Source: an uncultured Porphyromonadaceae bacterium
Lineage (GTDB): Bacteria > Bacteroidota > Bacteroidia > Bacteroidales > Muribaculaceae
Length of the DNA stretch: 49,174 nt
Direction of reading: 5' to 3'
NCBI GenBank assembly: GCA_946553045.1
Contig: CAMNRO010000018.1
Location: 1-49,174 of the forward strand
Part shown: positions 19,442 to 29,200 of the stretch, one piece after another
Layout of the letters: each line of letters opens with the position of its first letter
Position numbering within the stretch: the first letter of the stretch is position 1
The notes under the pieces: model-generated
What the model saw: only the letters and a program-made list of their open reading frames with translations
Told to the model about the DNA's origin: nothing
Databases searched by the model: none
Translations under genes and position numbers: made by a program

Positions 19442-20170
19442 ATGGACTCTGTGATACTTGCGGCCGGACTCGGCTCGCGTTTTCAGAAAGAAGGAGAAAA
19501 GGCTCCCAAACCACTTGTGAGCCTCATGGGTCAGCCTATGATAGGCCGCCTCGTTAAGATACTTGCATCGTGCAATGCCGGCGTTATCCACATCGTTGCA
19601 AACAGCCGCATGCCCGAACTTGTAGAATATCTGGCTGAACTGCAGAAGGAAGTGGACGTGCCTCTGGTGGTACGCCCTATTATCTCCGATAATTCATACT
19701 ACAGCCTTACCGAAGCTGCCGCCGGCCTGAAGGGCAAGTTTATCGGCATGACAGTAGACGCCATTTTTGCCAACGACGAATTCCGTCGCTATGTGGAGGC
19801 TGTCGAAGCTATGCCCCAGGGCACGGTATTGATGGGTCTTACACGCTTCGTCGACGACGAAAGCCCCCTTTATGCCCGCATGTCGCCCGAAGGCGAGGTC
19901 ATCGACTACCGCTATGGCGGCGAGCCTTTCGCAGAAGGCACCATAGTGTCGGCCGGTCTTTACGGTCTGAGCGCCGAGGCAATGGAGACTGTGGCCGGTG
20001 TGCGATATCCGGAATCACTGAGCGATTTCCAGCGTGTTCTGGCCGCTGAAACAGATATAAAGGTACTGCCGTTCGAATTCAGCAAGGCGCTCGACGTTGA
20101 CTGCGGTCACGACCGAGAGACTGCCGAAGCCTTTCTTCGCGAAGTAAACGGCGAAACAGAGGCGAAATGA
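19442..20170 (+). CDS. Sugar/alcohol-phosphate nucleotidyltransferase (CTP-type likely)
   Basis: This 242-residue cytosolic protein has the GT-A-like nucleotidyltransferase fold. The ATG at 19442 places the motif LAAGLGSRF (6-14) at the N-terminus with the usual KAPKPL (20-25), and a D-containing metal site follows in GMTVDAIF. A longer frame from 19379 lacks sense upstream and contains the -7 element, so it is rejected. The size and partner fit a cytidylyltransferase that activates an alcohol phosphate (choline-P, inositol-P or similar) as CDP-alcohol. The next gene overlaps by ATGA and encodes a CDP-alcohol phosphotransferase, so the pair probably makes and uses a CDP-alcohol. The exact alcohol is not shown by the sequence. 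Confidence 0.82.
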   Translation: MDSVILAAGLGSRFQKEGEKAPKPLVSLMGQPMIGRLVKILASCNAGVIHIVANSRMPELVEYLAELQKEVDVPLVVRPIISDNSYYSLTEAAAGLKGKFIGMTVDAIFANDEFRRYVEAVEAMPQGTVLMGLTRFVDDESPLYARMSPEGEVIDYRYGGEPFAEGTIVSAGLYGLSAEAMETVAGVRYPESLSDFQRVLAAETDIKVLPFEFSKALDVDCGHDRETAEAFLREVNGETEAK

Positions 20171-21114
20171 GCAAGGAAAGCACCTGGAGCCGGCTGAAAG
20201 CCGAATATCGTTCGTCGCTCAAATCGTCGGACACGGAGGAGCATATCGACCTCTGTTTTTATCGCCCAATAGGTTTTGCATGGGCATGTCTTTTCAGGAA
20301 ACTGCACATGAGCCCCAATGCAGTGACCATTGCCTCGATTTTCATAGGCGTACTTGCCGGAGTGTGCATGTATCCGACCAATATATGGGTGAACGTGGCC
20401 GGCATTCTGTTGCTGATATGGGCTAACTCCTATGACAGCGCCGACGGCCAGCTGGCGCGCCTCACCAAGCAGTACTCGCAGCTCGGCCGCATTCTCGACG
20501 GTATGGCCGGCGATTTCTGGTTCATTGCCATCTATGTTGCCATATGCCTTCGGTCGGCAGAGACTGTCGCATACTTTGAGGCTCATCACTGGGCCATATG
20601 GTGCATTGCCGTAGCGGCAGGCATTTGTCATGGCGCACAGGCTGCCGTAGCCGACAGTTACCGCCAGTTCCACCTGCTTCTTCTCAAGGGAAGCGCCGGA
20701 AGTGAACTTGATTCGACCGAAGATTTGTTGCGCAGATACAGCGAGCTGACATGGTCCGGTGATTTCTTGCGGAAACTGATTCAGTTTTTCTATGTGCGCT
20801 ACACCCGCAACCAGGAGGCCGTATCGCCTGCCATGCAGCGTGTTTTGCGCACGATGAGACTCCGTTTCCCCGACGGACAGCTCCCCGAGCAGATACGCGA
20901 CCAGTTCCGTGCGTGGAGTTTCCCGCTGTGCAAATGGGAAAATTTCATGACATTCAACTGGCGCTCGATTTTCCTTTTTGTCACACTGCTTGCAGGCTAT
21001 CCCTGGCTGTATTTCGTGGCTGAGCTTACGATATTCAATATCGTGCTTGTATATACAATCGTGCGCCACGAATCCATCTGCCGCCGCATGGAGCAGACCC
21101 TCGAGGCAAATTAA
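20167..21114 (+). CDS. CDP-alcohol phosphatidyltransferase family membrane protein
   Basis: This 315-residue inner-membrane enzyme transfers a phosphoalcohol from a CDP-linked donor. The family signature is intact: Asp90, Asp93-Gly94, Ala97-Arg98, Gly107, Asp111 and Asp115 (DSADGQLAR...GRILDGMAGD). Hydrophobic helices lie at about 52-70, 73-90, 115-132, 140-160 and 270-300. A polar central region (about 165-245) makes it longer than the minimal ~200-residue PgsA-type enzymes. It is translationally coupled to the nucleotidyltransferase by a 4-nt overlap. The pair resembles a split form of the archaeal inositol-phosphate cytidylyltransferase/phosphotransferase fusion, but a phospholipid head-group enzyme is equally possible. 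Confidence 0.88.
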   Translation: MSKESTWSRLKAEYRSSLKSSDTEEHIDLCFYRPIGFAWACLFRKLHMSPNAVTIASIFIGVLAGVCMYPTNIWVNVAGILLLIWANSYDSADGQLARLTKQYSQLGRILDGMAGDFWFIAIYVAICLRSAETVAYFEAHHWAIWCIAVAAGICHGAQAAVADSYRQFHLLLLKGSAGSELDSTEDLLRRYSELTWSGDFLRKLIQFFYVRYTRNQEAVSPAMQRVLRTMRLRFPDGQLPEQIRDQFRAWSFPLCKWENFMTFNWRSIFLFVTLLAGYPWLYFVAELTIFNIVLVYTIVRHESICRRMEQTLEAN

Positions 21115-21137
21115 GCTAAAAGTAAAATAATTATAAG

Positions 21138-21173
21138 AGCGAAAAGAGCATTGGCTTTTTTCGCTTTTTATTT
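21138..21173 (+). terminator. Intrinsic terminator of the CDP-alcohol operon
   Basis: A 12-bp stem (21138-21149 with 21154-21165, one G-T pair) with loop ATTG is followed by TTTT and more T residues. It lies 23 nt after the stop codon and overlaps the next gene's promoter. Confidence 0.85.
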
Positions 21174-21182
21174 GTACTTTTG
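21151..21182 (+). promoter_or_regulatory. Promoter of the TPR gene
   Basis: TTG (21151-21153), a 21-nt spacer and TACTTTTG (21175-21182). The -33 box lies in the loop and right arm base of the preceding terminator hairpin. The leader to ATG 21205 is about 15 nt. Confidence 0.65.
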
Positions 21183-21204
21183 TCGAAACAACCTCTATAT
21201 ATAG

Positions 21205-23223
21205 ATGCGATTTTTCCGATTCTTCACATATATTATCGCCGGTTTAATAGGTACATTTGCTTCTTCGGCTCAGATAAACACCGACCAGGTGATACGCATT
21301 GGGCAGAATGCCCTCTATTTCGAGGACTACATGCTCTCTATCCAGTATTTCAATCAGGCAATCCAGGCCAAGCCCTACCTTGCGCAGCCATATTTCCTAC
21401 GTGCCATTGCCAAGCTCAATCTCGAAGACTATAACGGAGCAGAGGAAGATGCTACAAAAGCCATCGAAATCAACCCTTTTCTTACCGACGCATGGGAAGT
21501 GCGAGGTGTTGCGCGCCAGAATCTTGGCAAGAACAGGCTCGCTATCGATGATTACACACAGGCGCTTGAGTATATTCCGCGTAACCGCCAGCTTATGTTC
21601 AACCGTGCGCTCGCCTATCAGGACATCAAGGAAACCGACCGGGCCGCAGAGGCTTTCGACGAGGTTATCAACTACTATCCCGGTTTCGACAACGCTTATC
21701 TTGGACGTGCCAGGCTCCTGATGGAGCGGAACGATACTGTCGCCGCTCTTGCCGACATCGACAAGGCTTTGGGCATAAACAAGAATGCTCTTAATGCATA
21801 TATCATGCGTGCAGACATTGCCATCAATTCGCACCGCGACTATCAGGCTGCTCTCAATGATATCGACAACGCCATACGCCTACAGCCGCGTATGGCAGGT
21901 CTGTATATAAACCGTGCATTTCTGAGGTATAATCTGGACTCCTACAAGGGCGCGATGGAAGACTATGACTTCGCCCTCACGCTCGAGCCTCTCAACATCA
22001 CGGCGCTTTTCAACCGTGGTCTGCTCCTTGCCGAGGTCAGCGACAACGACCGTGCTCTGAACGATTTCAACCGCGTGCTCGAACTTGACCCCGACAATTA
22101 CCGCGCGCTATACAACAGAGCCATGATATACCGCGCAAAGGGCAATACCGACGGAGCTATCGCCGATATAAGCCGCGTGGCAGAGCGTTTTCCCGATTTT
22201 CCGGGAGCCATCTATCTGCGTGCCGAGCTTTATCGCGAGCGCGGTCAGCTTGCACGGGCCGAGGCTGACTACAAGCGAGCCAAAGCCGTGGCCAAAGCCT
22301 TGAAACCTGTATCGGCAGATGACACGGCCGCTACTGAGACTCCGTCGGCTGCGGACGACGATATGCAGATGCCCGAGGAACTGGCTGCCAAACGTTTTGC
22401 AACTCTTCTGACGGTAGACGACAATGCATCTATCGAAGAGGAATACAACAACAGCGCTATCCGGGGCCGTGTGCAGGACCGCCGTCTGAATATCGAGATA
22501 GAGCCGATGATGTTGCTTTCGTTCTATTCGTCGCCGACAGAACTTCGTCGAAACACATATTATATACGTGAGGTCGACGACCTCAATGCGACCCGCCAGC
22601 TGCGTTTTGTCCTCGTGGTTACCAACGACGTGCCTTCTATCGACGAGAGTATGGCTGCTCGCCATTTCCAGAGCATTGAGTACTATAATTCGCACCTGTC
22701 GACTCACCAGCCCCGCCCGGTCGACTATATCGGTCGTGCACTCGATTTCATAACTGTGCGCGATTATATAAATGCCGAAAAAGACATAGACCGGGCTATC
22801 GCGATGGCTCCCGACCTCGCCATTGCATATCTTATCCGTGCCCAGGCCCGCTATGGACGCCTGCAGCTCGAACGCGATGCGCCTCAGCCCGGCACCGACG
22901 CTATGACGCGGGCTTCGCTGGCGCGCAAGAAACTTGCCGATATCGATGCCGACCTCGACGAGGTTATCCGCCTTTCGCCGAATATGGCAGTGGCATATTT
23001 CAACAAGGGTAATATTCTTTTCGAACTTGAGGAATATGAACTTGCACGCTCTGCCTACGACAAGGCTGTCGCGCTGAAGCCGGACTTCGGAGAAGCATAC
23101 TATAATCGCGGCTATATTCTGTTGAAATCAGGCCATCAGACCGAGGGAATTGCCGACTTGAGTAAAGCCGGCGAACTCGGCATAATTCCGGCATACAATC
23201 TTATCAAACGCCTTTCGCGTTAG
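21205..23223 (+). CDS. Exported TPR-repeat protein
   Basis: This 672-residue protein has a signal peptide (1-22, cleaved near ASS-AQI). About ten N-terminal TPR units (25-360) carry repeats such as ALNAYIMRADIAI, AGLYINRAFLRYNL, ITALFNRGLLLAEV and YRALYNRAMIYRAKG, each with the Asn/Tyr-Arg-Ala pattern. A charged linker with many Asp/Glu/Ala residues follows (about 365-420), then a non-repeat region (430-510), and a second TPR block (about 515-670) contains MAVAYFNKGNILFELEEYE and FGEAYYNRGYILLKSG. It is probably a periplasmic scaffold; no catalytic domain is visible. It is monocistronic between its own promoter and a bidirectional terminator. Confidence 0.87.
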   Translation: MRFFRFFTYIIAGLIGTFASSAQINTDQVIRIGQNALYFEDYMLSIQYFNQAIQAKPYLAQPYFLRAIAKLNLEDYNGAEEDATKAIEINPFLTDAWEVRGVARQNLGKNRLAIDDYTQALEYIPRNRQLMFNRALAYQDIKETDRAAEAFDEVINYYPGFDNAYLGRARLLMERNDTVAALADIDKALGINKNALNAYIMRADIAINSHRDYQAALNDIDNAIRLQPRMAGLYINRAFLRYNLDSYKGAMEDYDFALTLEPLNITALFNRGLLLAEVSDNDRALNDFNRVLELDPDNYRALYNRAMIYRAKGNTDGAIADISRVAERFPDFPGAIYLRAELYRERGQLARAEADYKRAKAVAKALKPVSADDTAATETPSAADDDMQMPEELAAKRFATLLTVDDNASIEEEYNNSAIRGRVQDRRLNIEIEPMMLLSFYSSPTELRRNTYYIREVDDLNATRQLRFVLVVTNDVPSIDESMAARHFQSIEYYNSHLSTHQPRPVDYIGRALDFITVRDYINAEKDIDRAIAMAPDLAIAYLIRAQARYGRLQLERDAPQPGTDAMTRASLARKKLADIDADLDEVIRLSPNMAVAYFNKGNILFELEEYELARSAYDKAVALKPDFGEAYYNRGYILLKSGHQTEGIADLSKAGELGIIPAYNLIKRLSR

Positions 23224-23239
23224 CAATTTCAGCGTAATA

Positions 23240-23284
23240 AAGACGGCCGAGGCGTGGGGTCATTCCGCGCCTCGGCCGCTTTTA
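23240..23284. terminator. Bidirectional terminator between TPR gene and sprA
   Basis: An 11-bp GC-rich stem (23244-23254 with 23268-23278) is followed by CTTTTA on the plus strand and TCTTTA on the minus strand. It separates convergent genes ending at 23223 and 23298. Confidence 0.85.
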
Positions 23285-23297
23285 TGTGCAGTCTGTA

Positions 23298-26200
23298 TCA
23301 GCGGGCGAGCGAGAGGTTCAGGCTGATACCATACGATGAGTTTGTTGTCGGATATGAGCTTGTGGTTACGATGGGGCTGTTGACCTGATGGTCGAAGTAA
23401 GCCGACATTGTCAGGCGCTTCGAGAGAATATAAGAGGCTGTGAAATTAATGCCTATGGTGTTGCTGCCGCTTGTCGGCTGTGTATAGTTGCCTTCTATGC
23501 GGCGTATGAGCGCCTGGTTGTGCTGGAATGTGCACTCTGCATTGAGGGTCAGGTCGTTGCTTACGCCGGTGCCAGAGCCTTTCATTTTCAGTACGGTATT
23601 GAAGCCTACAATTTTGTATCCGGCGCCGATACGGATTGCACGCTGGGTGGCCTCGACGAGCTGCCCGGCCGAGGAGTTGAGCGTGAGAGTACGCTGGTCG
23701 CGGTATTCGGCATTGAGCTGGAGGTCGTTCTTAAGAGTGGCATTGACGCCGAAGAGCGGCGCGAACCGTTCGGTGATGGCTACCGACGATATGTTGTATG
23801 GCGATGATGGTATCGGTTCGCCTGTGAGTTCGTCGAGAGTGTATCCGAGGTTGTCGTTGCCGTCTGCCGAAGCCCAGTTGAGATATGATGTATATGAGCC
23901 GACAGAGTAGGTGCACTGATAGGCATGGTTGATGGTGAAGGTCTTGAATATGTTGCGCATGTTGCCCAGGTTTATGAAACCGTCGTAGGTAATGCGCCAG
24001 TTAGGAAGCACTGCCGAGAACGAAGGGAACGGGTCGAGGCTTTCAGTGGCTGCGGAGCGGCCGGTATATGCCGCCAGGAATGCCGGAATGAGCACGTCGG
24101 ACGACGTTTCGCTGATAGTGCCTATTTCCGGGCTGAATGGCTGCCCGGCTGCGATATTGTCGGCCATGAAGCCTCCGGTAGGGTAGCGGGTGCCTATATA
24201 CTGAGCTTCGACGCGGCGGCGGATTTCGGGTATGTTTTCAAGGAACTTGTCGAATGCCGCCGAGCGGTAGCCGTCGTCGGCACTGCTGCCTTTGAGAGCT
24301 GTGAGAATAGCGCAGTGGGTGCGCGTGTAGGAGCCGGAAAGCGATGTCGGCATACCGGCATACATGAACTGAATCTGCGAGTTGCGGTTGTCTGTGCGGT
24401 TGAATGTCAACTGAACCTTGAAGCCCTTGAATAGTTCGAGATTCACTTCCATGTTGAGTTCGTTTGTCTTGGCCCAGATTGCAGGAGAAGTCTGGCCGTC
24501 GTCGGTAATGAGCCAGCCTCTCGACAGAGCTTTGTCTATATATTTCTCGTCGGTGAAACCGAACGCGAAGTCGAGACCCGGCGACATCGGGCCCTGCGAC
24601 ATGGTCTGGCCGAATATATTGCCGATTTCGGGCCGGAAGAGCGGTAGGTTGAGCGAGTTTGTAGAGCGGTAGCGCACGGCGATGTTACGGGGCGAGGTCA
24701 CCACACGGAGAGCATACTCGCTGATGTCGCGCCAGAGGCTTTTGTCTTCCTTTATTACTTCGACGATGGTGAATTTGATATTCTCCTTGCCTCTGTTGAG
24801 GACTTCGATACTGTTGTTGTCGATTACCTTTGATTTTATGACAAAGGGCTTTCCGTCGGTAGTAGTGGCCGACACTTTGATTTTGGCCGTGCGCAGATTG
24901 TGCTTTATAAGCAGGGTTGTGTCTTCCTTCAGCTTGTATGTGCGCTCGAATTTCTTGGCCTTGCGGGGTGTCTTGTTTGTCGGGCGAGTGTTTGCAAAGC
25001 GTTTTGTGACGTCGCGCAAGATTGGAATCTTGTTGTATAGGGTCTCGAAGTTTATGCGTCCGTCGGCTGTCCATGCGGCCTGGTTCGCAATAGAGTTGCC
25101 CACCTGTATGCCGTCGATTGTGGCGCCGCGGTCCCATCGGTAAGTGGCGTTGTAGCTTACATTGCCGGTGAGGTAGTCGAGGAATGCGATTTTCGAGAAC
25201 GGAGCCTTGTACTGCCCTGTGAATGTCTGGTTATAGCTCCAGGGCGTGCCCATGGAGCGCAGACTCTGCCATATGGTGTCTTTCCAGTCGCGATATTTGT
25301 CGGGGAAGAGCTTTTTGTTGACGGCGCCGATGGTCTCTTCTATGCGGGCTGATGTGTTTGAGTTAAACGACAGCGACAGAGTTTTTGTAATATTCCATGT
25401 CATGGCGAGCTGTCGGTCCCATAGCCAGTTTTTGCTCACCGAAACAGGAAGCTGGAACATGACGTCTGTTTCCGAACGCGTCTGCTGCTCGTAGTAGTAG
25501 CGTGTCATGTTGGTCATGAACGATATATTGGTCGGCAGCCACGACAGTTCCCAGTCTTTAAGGAACCGGACGTTTTTACTTTTGCCTTTCAGGTTTTTGA
25601 ACGGTTTGAACGGCTTGAAATATGGCGAATAGTTGTATGCGAGCGAGCCTCGGTAGTCGTTGGTGTTTTCGTATTCTGTGGTCGGGTCGTTTTTCGACTG
25701 TTTGGTAAAGGAAAAATTGAATGTGAAGTTAGCCGGGTCCCACGGCATTGGCTTTGCGCTTCTCACGTCGAACTTCAGACCGGAGATAGAGAAATTCTGG
25801 ACCGACGAGCTCTCGATGGCATAGGCGCTTATCGAATCGCGCTCGGCCTTGTCGGTGCAGTCGTCGAGAGCGTCTTTCAAGAGTACATCCTGGTCGAGAG
25901 GATTGTATTTTGGCGAAGTACGCTCTTTGGTCATCGAATAGTAGACCGGAGCTTTCAGTTTGGCTTTTTCGGGCAGGAAGCGGCCCAGATCGGCCTGAAC
26001 GGCGACATTTATCTGGGAGTAGTCATCGAGGCGGCGTTCGTTGAGACTCTGGTCAACGCTGCCGAATCCGGCCGATTCGTAGTGTGTGCCCAGATTGAGG
26101 GTGGCGACGTCGCTGACGTTGAGAGTGGCGTTGGCTTTGGCGGCCCAGCCTCCGGATTCGTTGAAGTCTGTGACTTTTAACTCATTGACCCACACAGTGC

Positions 26201-29200
26201 CGTCCTTGGTGGTTGCCGAGTTGTTGCGCACGCCGACGAGCATGACGCGCACGTCGCTCAGCGACGGATTGCCCATCACGGCCATGCGGTTGCGCTCGTT
26301 GGCCGGGTCGCGGCCGGTGAAGAGCACGCCGTAGCCTACGCCTTCTTCTTCGGCCCGCTTGGCGCGGTTACGCTCCTTCTTGAGCTCTACGAGCGACTGA
26401 AGGTTGAAGTTGAGGTAGTTGCTGGTCGGCCATACTTCAGAACTGTTGGCATAGCTGTATGTGCCTGGAGGCGTTAGCTCCAGAGGAACTTCATATTCGT
26501 AGTAATTGTTCTTTACATCTGTGCCGAGACGCACGAATACAGAAAGTTCGCCCGAGCGCAATGCGGTTGCGTTGTCGATGAGGGCTTCGGCATGCACCCA
26601 CATCTGCATGCGCTGGTAGTTGCGGAGGTCGAGCTGTGTGTTGCGGTAGACCCCACGGGCATCGCCGGCGTTGAGCCCGGTCACTTTCAGCGACATAGAT
26701 TGCTCGTTGAGCTGTGTAATCTGCGTCTGGCCGGGGTCGCTGATACGTGTCACACCCGGGGGAAGAACATAGTTTACGGGCTCGCGAGTGGAGTTCTCTT
26801 CGATATTCACCACCGATATGTCGAGCTGACCCTGTGCGGGCGTATCGCCGCGTGTATTTAGGTTGAAATCGTAAGGACGCCATTCGCCGCGCACGAGTTC
26901 GAGTGTGGCGAAGCGGAGGTGAGTGGTTTTCTTGAAGCCTGTGAGGAACATTCGGGCGAAGCGTATGGTCGAAAAGTCGGAAATGGAGCCAACCACGCGC
27001 TCATAGTCGCTCAGAGGAATCTTGAACTGATACCATTCGACCATCTGGTTTTCGCCGTCGCGGGTCGGAACGACGGTCACACGCTTGTCGGTGATATAAT
27101 TGCGGCCTACTTCGAGGTCCTGCGGGCGTATCGACACGCGGTACTGGAAGTAGCGCTCGTATTCGTTGAGAGTGTTATCCTGGTTTATGTCTTCGACATC
27201 GGGCACGCTGCGGCTGCTCTGATATAGCGGGTCGGCGGCGTCTTCGGGAGACAGCGAGTTGCCTTCGACACCGTTATATCGCTTGTAGCGTTCGAGAATG
27301 GAGAGGCGCTGTTCGTCGTAGTCGTATCCGCGGTAGAAGTGATAGTTGTCGCCGGCAGGGTCGTTGAGGGGTGAGAAGGGGTCGGCCTGCATTCGCTGCA
27401 GAGTCTCGGGCGATACACGGCGCGAAATGTTGTCAACATATTCGGAATAAGACGGAAATTTGAACTCATCGTCGTTGGAGAGACCGTCGAGACCGACGTC
27501 CTGCGCCACTCGGGCACCGTTGTTGTTGTCGAAAGAGTAGGTGAGCGAGTTCTGCTGCGACACCCGGCCCCATACAGTCTCGGTGAGGTATTGGTCGTTG
27601 CCGTCGTAGGGAATGCCGTTTTCGTAGCTTTTGAGACCGTCTTTGAGAATATCTTCCGAAATCTCGCCGAAGTTGAGGTACAGGTCTCCGCCTTCGAGAT
27701 TGTCGGCTTCAGGGTCGAGGAAAGGGCTCATGAGCCAGAACTGCACGTATTCGATGTTGCTCTGTTCGAAATTTGTGTTGTCGAGACGCCTCATGATACC
27801 GCCCCACCTCTTTTCGGGGTTTGTCAGATAGCCCTGGTCGTCGATGCCGGTGTGGTCGAGGTTGTAGGGGCCTCTTTCGGTGGGATAGAACGACAGGTTG
27901 AGGGTCTGTATTGTCGAGGCCTCGCCATAGGTGTGCTCGCGGCCGGGGAACACGTCATTTACGCGAACTTCGCGCACATAGGGATTAGACAGCTGCTTCA
28001 GGTCGCTCTTGATGTAGCCCGGACACATCGAGGAATTGCGCTGAGTGAAGAGGCGGTCTATGTAGTACCAGTTCAGGAGGGCGCGGTTCTTGCCGTAGTT
28101 CACATTGTTGCTCAGTGCGGCTTCGGGAAACAGTGCGTTGGTTCCCGATTCGTAGGGAGTCGAGGCGAGGAACCAGGAGTATGGCGAGCGTAAGTCTATG
28201 CCGGTCTGGGTCGATTCGAAGTCATCGATGTAAGAGGAGCCTTTGTTCGAGCCGCTTTTCTGCGCATGAGGCATTATTTTGGCTGCTTCGGCCGTGAAAC
28301 TCAGTCGCGAGGGCTGTGTGGCGTTTACCGTCGGAATCTTGTTGATAAGGTTGGTAAGCCACATGAATTCGCCGTTGTAGGCCATATTGAGGCCGAATAT
28401 TGAATTGTTTACTGTTTCATCGCCTATGTTAACCTTCTCGATGAGCGCTTTTTCCGAAAAGTGGAGAATCGTTGCGCCTATATTGAGATTCTTGTTCAGC
28501 TGGTATTGCAGGTCGAGTCCGAGCAGTGTCTTTCGCTGGGTCGAGAACATGCTCTGGTTTTCAAGCGTGACACTGATGTTCTGCCCTGAGTCGATAATGC
28601 TCTGATTGGTGATTGTGACGATACCCATCGCATAGTCGACGGTATAGTCGGAATTTTCGGTCAGCTGTACGCCTCCGGCCATGACGATGACAGAGCCTCG
28701 GGGCACATTCATGGCGTTCAGCCTGATCTGGGAGCCTGCCGAGGCCTGGTATTCGCCGGAAAGGATGAATTTGTTCTTGTCGGCATACTGGCGGGCTACA
28801 ACGAGTGTTGAGTCGTAAAGTTCCTGATATACATATTTCTCGGCGACGGCCGGATTTCCTATTACCGAGGCAAGATGCGAGCCGAATGGCTCGACAACCG
28901 GGAATACGAGTTTGCCGGTCGAGGGGTAGATAGTGTAGCCGTCGATGAAGTCGAAGAAACCGTCGGGATTGCTCTGCTCGTTGGAGTCGATACGGTCGAG
29001 GTTCATTACCTGGAGCAGAGACTTGTTGTTCAGCCCTGCTACAGGCAGATAGTTGATCTGGATACCTGTTGTGTCCGACAGATATTTGATGTTCATTTTG
29101 AACTTGGCCTTCTGAATCTGATATCCGCCGAGCGAATATACGTTTTTCATCATCAGATGCCACATCGGCAGCTTGGGCGATGTGGTGGTGCTCTTGAGCA

